Positions 34,834 to 45,207 of a DNA stretch of 64,000 bases are shown here, piece by piece. The stretch spans positions 339,509,644-339,573,643 of the forward strand of contig OY821517.1 of NCBI GenBank assembly GCA_963682025.1, read 5' to 3'. Below the pieces are notes generated by a model that was not told where the DNA came from, did not search any database, and was given only the letters and a program-made list of their open reading frames with translations. Every line of letters begins with the position of its first letter. Positions within the stretch are counted from its first letter, which is position 1. The position numbers and the translations under genes are program-made. The stretch comes from Cordilura impudica (Eukaryota > Arthropoda > Insecta > Diptera > Scathophagidae).

Positions 34834-35375
34834 TCTATAATATTAATAGGCAAGGCAATTTCTTGTGACCGATGTAACTTTGTCAGTTTTAACCCGACTT
34901 TGACCAAACATACCTCATTGAAAGGCATTTTATTTTAGCTGTCTACCAGATTTACAGTTTTTCAAATTTTTTTTTTTGGAGTAAAATTCATTTAAAGTTG
35001 CTACTAACACATACATAAAATTATACAATGCTTTGTGTGTGTTTATTATGTTTGTTAATGTGTTTGCAAAAGTTGTATATGAAAAGCCCTGTGTTGGATT
35101 GAAACACAATTTTGGACAAACCAATAATTACAATAACGCAATCGAATTTCATTATAATAATTAAATTGTGAATTGCCTAAAATTAGTATACCTTTAGGTG
35201 GCATACAAGGTGATTCAAATATCTTTAGGATCTTATTTCTATGTGTTCAAAAAATATTTATAATGAAATAAATTTAATGAATTAAATAGATTAAAAAAAC
35301 ATTGGAAGAAATATTAAATGAAAAATAAAATTTCCTAAAATTTGCGCTCGAATTTCGAGGGCTGGGTTCTGGTAG
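34834..35375 (+). mobile_element. Small Helitron-like element, copy 3
   Basis: Starts A|TCTATAATATTAATAGGC and ends with the CTCGAATTTCGAG hairpin region and GGTAG|T (one change from CTAG). It shares AAAGTTGCTACTAACACATA and GTGTGTTTATTA with copies 1 and 2, and carries ~160 bp of extra sequence (~35065-35330). Confidence 0.7.
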
Positions 35376-35642
35376 TTTAAATAAATCGACAAAGTAAATT
35401 CAAAATATTCCAGTAAATTCGTTTATTTAAAAATTTAAAAACAATTCAAACAAATAGATCATATATTATTTTTTTTTTGCATTTAGTTCTTGATTCTTAA
35501 ATTAGTCTGGTTTTGTAAAATAATTTTGTTTTAAATACAACAAACAAAATTTTTTCTTTTAGCGATTTTTATATTTATAGTTTTTTTTTTTTTGAAATGT
35601 AACAAATTTAAATTATGTAATGAGTGATTCCATCTATTTTTT

Positions 35643-36070
35643 CATACCCCCCCACATCACTGTGCAGAGGCTATATGTAGGTTTGTCATTCCGTTTATAA
35701 CGCATCAAAATAAATTCCGGAGATCTCATAAACCATATATTTTCTTGATCCTTATAACAAGAGATGTTGATTTAGCGAAGATCGTCTGTCCGTCTGTCTG
35801 TGAAAATGACGATCACACCTACAATAACTAAGCTAGACTCTTCGTTTTTACATAATATGGGTTATTCATATCCTGATTGCGTTGCTATTTAAAATCATCC
35901 AAATCGGTCCAATGGGTCACGAAATAGGAATGAAAATGTGAAAAAGAACTCTTGAAAAATAAGAATGTAGTTTTTTTAAAGTTTTTTTTTTTTTTTTTGT
36001 AATTGTTCTTACTGTTGTAGTCGTGGTAGTTGTAGCATTTGCTTCACGAGGGTGTGTGTATGTTTTTTAA
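35643..36070 (-). mobile_element. F2-family repeat, partial copy 3
   Basis: CATCACTGTGCAGAGGCTAT, GGTTTGTCATTCCGTTTATA, CGTCTGTCCGTCTGTCTG and TTTAAAATCATCCAAATCGG follow the F2 order. The hairpin terminus is missing. It ends where the GTAC array begins. Confidence 0.7.
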
Positions 36071-36089
36071 CTTTATCCCGATAATAACC

Positions 36090-37330
36090 AATATGAAAGA
36101 AAAATATAATCCCTAAAAAAATTTCCTTTCATAAACAAAGTTCCTTTCATAAAAAATTTACCCTTTTTTTAAAAGTACCCCTTCTTCGCAAAGTATCATT
36201 TTTTAGGAAAGTAACCGTTTTTAAATTCGCCCTTTTTTTAATTTAAAATTTTAAAAAAGTCCCCTTTTATTTAAAAACGTGTTGCTATGAAGTAACTTTT
36301 TTTTAATAAGTACTCTTTTTTAAAAAAGAACACTTTCTTTTAAATATCACTTTTTTCAATATTTTTTTAAAGTAAAGAGTCAGGCCTACGAGAGTGTGGT
36401 TAAAGCGCTGACCAAAAAAGTGCAAGTACGAGTGTATGTGAAGGTTCATGGTTCAAACCTCACGGCCGCCCTAAGTAGAAAAATTTTCATATAGAAACAA
36501 TCTATTCAATTAAAACATAACAGTTACCACAATGTTCAATAAATCGCTGATGAAGGCTGAAATGCCAGAAACCGGTCCGATTAATAATACAGTGCAGTGA
36601 TGAATTTTTGAAATATATGCTTTCTTCTTCTTTACCACGCACCATTTAAACAAAATTAATATTAATTACAGTAGTAATTACAATATGTCTGAAAAATTAC
36701 TATAAATCTAACAAAGGTTATAATAAATTTTTTAATAAAAGTTACTTTTTTTACTCTTTGAAAAATAATTTTTTTTTTTAAGAAGTAACCTTTTTTTAAG
36801 AAAAATACCCTTTTCTAAAAAATGTACCATTTTCTTTTCAAAAATTTTTTAAAGTACCTTTTTTAAAAATTACTTTTCTTTCAAAGTTGCTTTTTTTTAA
36901 AAGTAGCCTTTATTTAAAAATGTAGCCTTTATTTAAAAAAGTACCCTCTTTTAAAAAGTACCTTTATTTTTAAATAAGTAGCCCTTTTTATCTGTTTCAA
37001 AAATTTTTGTAGTACTCTTTTTTTTCAAATTACCTATTTTTTTAAAGTACCTTTTTTTAAAAAAGTATCATTTACTTAAAAAAGTACCCTTTTTAAAAAG
37101 TACCCTTTTTAAAAAGTACCCTTTTTTAAAAAAGTACCCTTATTTATAAAAGTACCCTTTTTTAAAAAGGTACCCTTTTTTTAATGTAATTTTTTTTTAA
37201 AAAATAGCTTTTTGAAAATAAATAAATTTTTCTTTAAAATTTTTTTTGAAGTACCTTTTTTGCAAAAGGCCCCTTTTTAAATAAAGTGCCCTTTATTTAA
37301 AAGTACCCTTTTTTTGAAAAATATACTTTT
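36090..37330 (-). repeat. GTAC minisatellite block G1
   Basis: Units such as AAAAAAGTACCCTTTTTT repeat every ~15-20 bp, interrupted by a SINE candidate. On the plus strand it reads in the AAAAGTACC sense, the same as G3 and G4 and opposite to G2. Confidence 0.85.
36379..36605 (+). mobile_element. Candidate tRNA-derived SINE
   Basis: A box-A-like TGTGGTTAAAGCGCTGACC (36395) and a box-B-like GGTTCAAACC (36450) are ~45 bp apart, with a CACGGCCGCC acceptor-like stretch just after. A tRNA-unrelated body follows (CTGATGAAGGCTGAAATGCC, AACCGGTCCGATTAATAA), and the end is ACAGTGCAGTG. It lies in block G1. No clear target duplication was found. Confidence 0.55.
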
Positions 37331-37384
37331 TGAAAATATCTTTAGTAAGTTTGTATTGATATTTGTAATTAGCAATAATACTTT

Positions 37385-37565
37385 AAAAAGGTCCACCTCT
37401 TTGCACTGATCGACTCTAAATCACTTTCTTAGTCGATTTAACGATGATCGTCCGTCCGTGTGTCAGTACAAGTAAACCTGGTGTGCAAACCAAAGGTCGC
37501 AATTATACAGATATATATATTGGTATGACATGTGATATAAAAGCCTTCATCGGGTATATTTTTTA
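37385..37565 (-). mobile_element. F1 fragment, inverted
   Basis: GTCGATTTAACGATGATCGT and CCGTCCGTGTGTC, then GGTCGCAATTATACAG and CCTTCATCGGG, match the F1 order of 21750-21900. It is degraded, and a forward F1 head lies at 38933. Confidence 0.7.
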
Positions 37566-38890
37566 TCTATATAAATAAAAGAGTTGCGAGGATGATCATC
37601 ATCGCCCAGCCTCTCTCTCGGCGTAAATATTCACTAAGAACGGGTTTTGAAAAATTCATACATTAACGGGGTAAAAGCGGACGAAAAACGGGAAAATGGT
37701 AACAATTTAATCTACGAATATGAAATTTGGTGTGTGAACTCCATCCGAGAAATAAATGTGGGCTCAGAACTAATTTTTTCTAAATTCGGCCATTTAAGGA
37801 AAAAAAATACGGCCAAAAAGGGTAGAAATTGTACCTTTCTGCATATTCTTAAAATATTAATCTATATATATGCATTTTGGTACACAGACTCTACCGAATA
37901 CGTGGGTCACATTGCAGAATGAATTTATTGGTAATTCTAATGTCTAGGGGAGGAAAAACGGCCAACACATGTATATTTGGTATTGGGCAAAACGTGTACA
38001 TTTGGTATCTTCTAAACAAACAAATCTAGGAATATTAAATATAGTATGTGGATTCCACTAGAGATAGAAACATTAGATGGGAGGAAAACGGCCAAAAAAG
38101 GTAAAAATGGTACCTTTTGGCATCTTCTTTACAAAGTAATTTAAGAATATGACATTTGCTATGTAGGTTCCACCAGACACACAAACATCGGCAAAGAATA
38201 AAAATTTTTTTAAATTCGAGCCTTCAGGGGTAAAAGCGGACAAAAATGGGGAAAATTATAAGAAATGAATCTAAGAATATGATATGAATTTGACGTGTTG
38301 CCTCTATCTGGGAAACAAATATTGGCCCAGGATAAATTTTTTCGAAATTCGCCCATATAAGGGGAAAAAACGGACAAAAAGGGCACAAATTGTACCTTTC
38401 TGCATCTTTTTAACATATTAATCTATAAAGCCATAATGGGCGCTGAGGCAAAATTTTAACTTTTTGTTAAATGAAATTGAAATAAAGCATTAAAAAAAAA
38501 AAAAAAAAATCTATACATATAAATTTTGGTATACAGATTTCACCTGATAGGTAGGCATTAATCAAGAATGAACTTAATGCTAATTCTAATATTTAAGGGA
38601 GGAGAAACGACCAAAAAGGGGAAAAATTGTATATTTGGTATCTTCTAAACAAACGAATATAAAATATAGTTTGTGCATAGAAACATCAAATGAGACGAAA
38701 TCTTTTGGAAATTCGGATGTTAAAACGGGGTAAAAACGGCCCGTAAATGTAAAAGTGTACCTTTTGGTATGTTCTTTACAAAGTAATTTAGGAATATGAA
38801 ATTGGATATGTAGATTCCATCAGAAACACAAACATCGGAGAAGAATAAAATTGGTTTTAATTCGAGCCTTAAGGGGGAAACTGATACTTT
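37566..38890 (+). repeat. ~140-bp tandem repeat array, possibly inside a Helitron
   Basis: The array is preceded by a Helitron-type start, A|TCTATATAAATAAAAGAG. Units contain GGGGTAAAAGCGGACGAAAA (37669), its counterpart at 38228 (558 bp on), and GGAGGAAAAACGGCC-type blocks near 37950, 38080 and 38590. Shared phrases are TTGTACCTTTCTGCAT and AGAATATGAAATTTGG. The 3' Helitron end was not found. The 91-codon frame 37647-37922 is translated repeat. Confidence 0.7.
38428..38508 (+). mobile_element. Short poly(A) retroinsertion with TSD
   Basis: An 81-bp insert (AAGCCATAATGGGCGCTGAG ... GAAATAAAGCATT then ~17 A) interrupts one array unit. It is flanked by ATCTATA at 38421-38427 and 38509-38515; related units have one copy. 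AATAAA lies ~10 bp before the A tract. This is the signature of a 5'-truncated, LINE-mobilised transcript; its source is unknown. Confidence 0.75.
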
Positions 38891-38932
38891 TCTACTGGTA
38901 AATTTACATTTGAAAGTACATTTTCTTAAGAA

Positions 38933-39365
38933 AACAAGTAAGAAATTTATAGTCGGTATAGACCGATACCCTACACCATGCGTTTAGAGTATTGGCCTTA
39001 GGTGAAATTAATTGAGTTTAGAAAAAAAAGCATAAACCAAACCTTCGTCGAAAATTGGACCGTTCCCGACCATATTTGGTAAAGTCTCTTATTTTTTGCA
39101 ACAACATATAAAAACCGATTTTGAGAAAAATCTGTGCAATATTTTTGTTTTTGAAAGGTTTAAATGAATTGTCGTATATGGTTTATTTTTGGTCTACGGA
39201 TTAATGGATGAAATAAACGCACAAAACCCCAATTCGACTGAGATCTATTTGATAATTTAAAACTTATGGCACGTTAATTCGATAAGTTTCATAGGGGTGG
39301 GGTAGAATGGAAAAGAGGTCGGAATATGCGCCCATTTTCACCAATTTCAATAGCGTTAGGACAGG
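38933..39365 (+). mobile_element. F1 fragment with hairpin head
   Basis: Begins AACAAGTAAGAAATTTATAG, then GTCGGTATAGACCGA, ACCCTACACCATGCGTTTAG, and later GGACCGTTCCCGACCATATT, GGTAAAGTCTC and TTTTCACCAATTTCAATAGC. The order is as in 23314-24220, but with deletions. Confidence 0.8.
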
Positions 39366-39769
39366 CTTGATAAATAAAATAATATTATTTTTGATCTTTA
39401 TAATTTGAATAATTTTCGAATAAAAAAGTGGTACTTAAATAGAGTAGGTGGCAATACATTTTAAATTTTTACAAAATTCTAAATTTGGCAATTTTGTTTT
39501 TTGTTAATAATTTCGCGCTTAGTAATAAAATTATGTATTTTTTTTTGCGAAATCACTATTTGGTGTGTTCTATATTGGACGATAACACATTTGTTACACA
39601 AAATACAATAAAGACAAAAAATAGATAAACGAAAAGAAATATTTTTTTAGAGATGCCAAAACAGTGGAAACTTCTTTACCAGAGTTGATTAAAATAATAA
39701 AAATAGAAGAACGGGTGATTATCTATTTAAATATAGATTCTGACACTTTCTCTCAATTATTATAAAATA

Positions 39770-39895
39770 ATGGCAAGAATAAAGTATTATGACGAGTTGA
39801 AAACCACAATAATAGGTGATTTTAGTGATGGTCGTAATAAAAAGAATATTTGTGAGAAATATTCTATGAATAAAACCATTAAATCGTCTAACTAG
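39770..39895 (+). pseudogene. N-terminal HTH fragment of a Tc1/mariner-like transposase
   Basis: The frame of 41 codons, from ATG 39770 to TAG 39895, reads MARIKYYDELKTTIIGDFSD and GRNKKNICEKYSMNKTIKSSN. The pattern (hydrophobic-L-hydrophobic, IIGDFSDGRNKKNICEKYSMNKT) fits the N-terminal helix-turn-helix of Tc1/mariner or pogo transposases. The rest of the protein and any terminal repeats are absent. Short matches make this tentative. Confidence 0.45.
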
Positions 39896-40192
39896 CATTA
39901 ATCTTGCTAAAAAACACATGAACTGGAATAAGAAGTTTTGTTAATTTTTTCTGAAGTTAATATTTAATATACTCTATTTAATATTTCTTCTTTTGTTGAA
40001 TAAATAAAACATACAAATGTTTAAATTAATAAAATAGTTTTTAATTTTATGATAAAAATCTTTTGGTATTGACCAACCAAGTCGTCAAAATATCTTTTGT
40101 TAAAAGTTTCCATCGTATTGTCACTCATATTTCTTATCTTTTTAAATATTATTATGGCTTAAATAGTTGATATAATAATTACGCTAACAACG

Positions 40193-40230
40193 CACAGTGG
40201 CGCCATTTGAGTTTTATCGTTGCAAAAATC
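40193..40230 (+). other. RSS-like left terminus (heptamer-22-nonamer)
   Basis: CACAGTG at 40193-40199, a 22-bp spacer, then GCAAAAATC at 40222-40230. CACAGTG equals the consensus V(D)J recombination heptamer. GCAAAAATC matches 7 of 9 positions of the nonamer ACAAAAACC. Confidence 0.8.
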
Positions 40231-40478
40231 ATATCTTTTGAACCGAATGACATAATTGAACAGTTTGAACAGCATATGATAGATATCTGTTCAACCTATG
40301 AAATGAGCGTTTCGAAAGGGTGCTACGCTTTGCAGAGGCCTACTTATGGGTTACCAAAAATTAAAATTTGTAGAAAAATCAATTTTATGGTAACTAAAAA
40401 AAATTATTTTTAAATTTTTAGATTGTTTTTATTTTTTTTTTCTTTAGGGTTTAATGTTTTAAATTATTACCCAACAAA

Positions 40479-42419
40479 TTAAAAAAAAATTATTTCTTTT
40501 TTAAATTTATTTTTTAAATTTTCTGTAAAATATTCATCACAATTCGTAAGAGAAGGTATATCTAGAAGACTAATCATTTCTAAACTATAATTATTTTCTA
40601 ACTCTATTCGTGACTTCACATGCCGCAGGGAAGAAATAAGTGGATCGGAAGATGCTGCCAACATGTTGAAGAGGTCCTCATTTTGCCTTACCCTTGATGC
40701 TTTGAATGCGTTCTGCAATCTATATTTTTTATAAAATTTCTTAAGAGACTCCTGTGCTTCTTCAGAAAGCACTCCAATTGGCAAAGACTGGTACTCAATT
40801 ATATATTTGCCATGCGCCAATATTTTATGGACGATCGGGGTCAACTTCTTCTGTGAATACATTTCTGCTAAAAGAGATGCAGTTTTCGATGCATATTCTC
40901 CATATTTTGTAGAATTGACATTTTCTTTGCAGTTTAAAACATTCAAGATCGTTCCCGATCTTTTCACGATTTGATTGTCAATTCCAGTGATTCTAGTTAC
41001 TGCCTCATCATTTTCAAAAAATCTCCTAGAAGTGTTTCCATCGTTTGAGTTACCGTATCCGTGCTTGGGACAGTCTACTTTTAGTCCAACTTGTTTAAAA
41101 AAAAGCATCCTGTATTTGCTTCTTTCTGATCTTTTCCTTATTCTTTATTGATGTATTTTCATCGAAGTTTTCCTCCTCTTGTGGTAGGGTATATGCCAGT
41201 TTTAGCAAGAACTCCATACACCTTATCCTTGCGTACAATGGTGACATTCCATATTCGTAATTCTCCTCGTTTGTAGAATCGTTTAAATTACTAAAGTTAT
41301 TCTGACTCTTTTTGCAAATCGGGCATGACAATGTTGAGGTTGTTCCTGTCAGTTCGTTTACGACTTTTCCGTCAATTATGGTCAGGTGGAACTCGTAATT
41401 GCATTCAATATATTTTCCTTTTCCAATTTGCAGGTTTGTAGGCTTAATCTTGCTTATTTGTTCTTCAATGTCCTTCACCGTGATCCTTATGAGTTCTGCC
41501 GATTCCCTTGCAAACTGAAACATTATTGGTCGGCAATAATGCACTGATGACGGACGTGGATTTTTCCAGTGTAGGGAAACATCAGATTTTAGCCGCAAAG
41601 TAACAACAGATGCCATAAACATATTTCCGTCCGATATTGTAGCGTCATCGGAAGATATCCTTTGCTTATAAACGCTTTGTCCGGATGATCCATCGCAGCC
41701 CTATTTGCTGATCAATGTCAGTTTCTCAGGAAGAATTTTCACCTCATTTTCAGGAAGACTCTCCAACAACCGTTTTGCTGTATGGCCCATGAGTTCCTGC
41801 AGATTGGCTTTCACAGAGACTTCCGTAAACTCCGTATGCAGTGGTCGTGAATTTATTTTGGCTTGCGTAATATGCTTGTATCCTGGTAAAATGTCAGCCC
41901 CGTGTCTTTGGAAAGTTGTAAGTCCATAAACAAGGCCAAGGCTTCTTTGGAACCATACTTTTTAATGTGTGCGTTTGTGGGCGTGGGAATGCTTTCCTTA
42001 ATCCTTTCCTTTTTAGCCGCAGTGGGCTTGCATCAGCAACAGATTTTGTAATCTGCGACCTAACTCTTTCACTATCCTTTGTATATTTAATAGACAGCGC
42101 GTCCGATAAATGCTTCGTGGTCAAGTCATTGGTGGCATCGGCAAGTTTCCTCTTTCTTGTGAAAACTGTACATTCCTTAATACTTTTTTTGGCCTTCCTT
42201 TTGCTCGTCTGGATGGTGTCTTCATTAAGCCTGTCCTCATATTTGGAGTTGAAGTTCTGAATGGTTCGATTAGATTTCACCCATTTTGCCTTAATATTTG
42301 CATATATCAGATAAAAATTATTTTTTATAATTTCGCTTCTCTCAATATTTCCGTATAAGCTATCAAGTTCTTCTAAAGCAGCTTCCGTGAAAAACTTTTG
42401 TGTGGTTGACCTTCTAAAC
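40479..42419 (-). pseudogene. Transib (RAG1-core-like) transposase, recently disabled
   Basis: Minus strand. The N-terminal part runs from KFFTEAALEELDSLYGNIER (~42400) through a basic region to ~41894. ALVYGLTTFQRHGADILPGY continues in another frame (frameshift near 41895-41945). The first catalytic Asp block, GCDGSSGQSVYKQ, is preceded by an in-frame stop (41701-41703) where Trp is usual. Next are VVTLRLKSD, HYCRPIMFQFARESAEL, FHLTIIDGKVVNELTGT, a CPIC finger and PLYARIRCMEFLLKLAY. A slip in an 8-A run (41097-41104) separates this from GLKVDCPKHGYGNSNDGNTS, ITGIDNQI, VHKILAHGKYIIEY and IGVLSEEAQE, whose Glu corresponds to the third catalytic residue of RAG1 (SEGNESG), then EDLFNMLAASSDPLIS. 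It ends at TAA near 40479. A possible splice acceptor (TTTTAACTGTTTAG) lies at ~42420. Nearly the whole protein is recognisable. Confidence 0.92.
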
Positions 42420-43387
42420 AGTTAAAATAATTTTAAATTGTTTAACGCCATGGTTTCAGTACTTGTTGCGCCAACTTTCAGTCGTAGACTAATCCAGGCA
42501 TTATGCTTATTTTGCAATATATAGACTTATGCTACCATGCCTAAAAATTTACCTGTTCCCTGCATACATATGGATTTAGGCTGAATTATGCAATTTTGAT
42601 ATTATGCTCGTGTCTAAGTAAGATTTGTGCCTACCTGGAGGGACCATAAGTCAATATTGTTCTTGACCATTTGTACTCCAAAGTAATTTTTAAGTGAGTT
42701 GCGTACCTGCGAATTTCAATGAGTAGTTTTTTGTGCTTCCTGTGTCTGTAACAGAATATTGGGAGTAGATTTTGGCAGAGCCTCACAGGTAGACAACCAA
42801 CTTAAAATGCAATTTTTAAACTATTAGATCAAACTACTGTCAGTCAAAACATGTAAGGGATGCACGCCATACAATTTCTGCAACCATCTTTTTAAGTTTT
42901 TTTTACCTCTAGAAGCCAAACGGGCACGTACGGGCAGATAAAACCTTTTGAATTATGTAAAGAAATAATTAAGGAACATGTTTTGCAAATATGGCAAATA
43001 TAGAAAAATATAGATTTTTTTTTATTTTCCGTCAAAGTTTAAAAATAGTGAAAAAACGGATAGTTTTTAAATAGTGATTTACCAGGAGAAACACAAAGCA
43101 AACAGTTAATTTTTTTTTTATCATTATACATTTAATAAATACATCAATCAATACAAACAAAAAATAAGGCGATTCGTTACCCGTTTTTCGTGATATTACA
43201 CCTGAAATCGCAACAAGTTGACTAAAAATTGTGTGTTTTTTTGAAAACCGAAAGTCGGTCAACTTTGAACGGTTATATCTTCTAAACTAAAAATGTGATA
43301 TTATTAAGAGTAGCATATTTGAAATCGTTGAAAAATTGCCTATAATATGGGTTTATTCAAAACTTCGTCGGCGCACATAAAAATTTT

Positions 43388-43426
43388 GATTTTTGCAACC
43401 TCGTTTGCTCTACGGGCGCCACTGTG
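43388..43426 (-). other. RSS-like right terminus (heptamer-23-nonamer)
   Basis: Read from the outside on the minus strand: CACAGTG (43426-43420), a 23-bp spacer, then GCAAAAATC (43396-43388). It matches the left end in heptamer and nonamer-like motif but differs by 1 bp in spacer. Confidence 0.8.
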
Positions 43427-43431
43427 CAACG

Positions 43432-43999
43432 TAGCGGGTATACTGCTATTTGTGTATAAAACGGCTTTACTTCCTTACCTGTTTTTATTAGTTAATTTTT
43501 TTATATATTAACTGTATCTTTAAATTAACATACTACTAGCTAATTTAGATAAAAATATTTAAAAATTTGCTTATTATTTAGTATTAATATCTGTGCATTT
43601 TTAACTAAGAATCATTTAAATTTTTTTTTTGAATTATCGTAAGATATCTAAGGTCTCAAAACTTAGGGAACTCTTAGTTTTTCTAATCCAGCAACGCAAT
43701 TTGCTGGATAATTGCAATTTTTTAGATAATAATTAATTCTTTCTATAGAAGGCACGATAATTGCTTTGTATAACAAGAAATTATAAGAGAAACTGGGCAA
43801 AAAGAAAAGCAATTAACTTAAAAATTAATTGGTATTGAAATTTAAAATTTCAGTTTCGGCAACAGTTTCAAAGCGGTAGCCGTACCCAACATTGGTAGAC
43901 ACAGGTAGAAGGTATCCAAAATTTGGCACAACCGATTTTATGTTTTATATAAATAGAAAATTTTTAAGTAATAAAATAATTTTTTATTTTAAACGAATC
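43432..43999. other. No gene recognised
   Basis: AT-rich flank between the Transib copy and a MITE. No repeat family of the window was recognised. Confidence 0.5.
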
Positions 44000-44002
44000 T
44001 AA

Positions 44003-44381
44003 TGCCGTTTTCTTTTCTGACAACAAATGTCGCATTTTATTTGCACTTTTTTTAAAAGTTTATTTTTTATTTATTCTGAATTCAGAGAACCCTTATCTCA
44101 TACATCAATCAAAAGGTCTCAAAGTATTGTATTCAAATAAATGCAAAAAATCCGAGGTTGAAAATATTCAAAAAAGGGGAACAATGGGGAAATATTCTCG
44201 CACTACGACTTCAAAGAAGTCAATGGCAGCAATTTTTTTCGACTTACCAGGGCTCGACTTTGAGATCTTTCAATTGATGTATAAGATAAGGTTGCTCGTA
44301 ATTCAGAATATATAAAAAAATACATTTTTCGAAAAAAGTGCAAATAAAGTGCGACATTTGTTGTCAGAAAAGAAAACGGCA
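44003..44381. mobile_element. MITE with TAA duplication, copy 1
   Basis: The ends TGCCGTTTTCTTTTCTGACA and its complement extend inward for over 100 bp (CTCAAAGT...GATCTTTCAA). TAA flanks it at 44000-44002 and 44382-44384. A 3-bp TAA duplication suggests PIF/Harbinger. The interior is non-coding. Confidence 0.8.
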
Positions 44382-44463
44382 TAAAACTTAGTTGATTTAT
44401 CTGGTTTATCGACACTAACTGATCGAAAATCGCCAATTTAAAGTTGTTTGATTGAAAATTTTA

Positions 44464-45207
44464 TTTTTATGTCCTATACCACTATGTGGTCGGGGTATAA
44501 TGACTTTGTTCTGATGTTTGTAACTTCCAAAAATATTTGTCCTAGACCCATTATAGCGATCGAATCACAATCACTTTCTGAGTCGATTTAGCGATGTCCG
44601 TCCGTCCGTCTGTGTGTCCATATAAACCTTGTAGTCAAACTACAGGTCGCAAATATGAAAATATTTTGATGAAATTTATTATAGGCCATAGGATGAACCC
44701 TATTGAAATTAGTGAAAATCGTTTCATGTTCATATGTAGTCCCCATACAATTGAACCCAATGAGATCGACTTAAATTGACATAATATCAAAATTATCATA
44801 TTACATCTATTTATTAGTAGTCCAAAAATAAACCCTATAGGATAATTCTTAGTCATAGCCTCCATATGAAACTGCTACCCGATCTTCACTTAAATCTATC
44901 AAAAAACAAAAATATTCCACAGATTTTCCTCAAATTTGGTTTGTATATGTTTTTGAAAAAAATAAGTGGTCATACCAAATACGGTCAGGATCGGCCCATT
45001 TTTCGACCTAGTCCCTCATAGAGATATAGCATCCGATATGAACTTTTTCATATCCGAAAGCAAAAAAATTATTTACAATGCCACTCGAGTTCGGTTTATA
45101 CTTATTTTCTATATCAAATTAGTTGGACCTAAGAGATAGGTCTTTAAACGCATGGTATAGGGTAACGAATAGTCGATCTAGACCGACTATAATTTTCTTA
45201 ATTGCTT
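44464..45207 (-). mobile_element. F1-family repeat, full-length inverted copy
   Basis: Opens TTTTTATGTCCTATACCACT, has CCGTCCGTCCGTCTGTGTG at 44598, and ends GTCGATCTAGACCGACTATA, AATTTTCTTAATTGCTT. It carries the hairpin only at the right, the standard F1 form. Confidence 0.85.

Larger units (their letters stand above)
40193..43426 (-). mobile_element. Transib transposon, complete ends, 5-bp TSD
   Basis: The element has perfect 12-bp inverted ends, CACAGTGGCGCC. It is flanked by CAACG at 40188-40192 and 43427-43431, fitting the 5-bp GC-leaning duplication typical of Transib. A second conserved motif, GTTGCAAAAATCA, lies inside both ends. The length is 3234 bp. It encodes one minus-strand Transib/RAG1-like transposase. 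The stretch 42420-43387 is AT-rich with no domain and may hold a 5' exon, intron or promoter. Adjacent unrelated repeats on both sides stop at the duplication. Confidence 0.93.

Noticed and set aside
36379..36475. Functional tRNA gene
   Set aside because: Box-like motifs exist, but the arms do not pair into a cloverleaf and no anticodon stem is apparent; SINE is the better call.
43032..43262. 76-codon minus frame as a Transib accessory protein
   Set aside because: No domain, low complexity, and not linked to the transposase frame.
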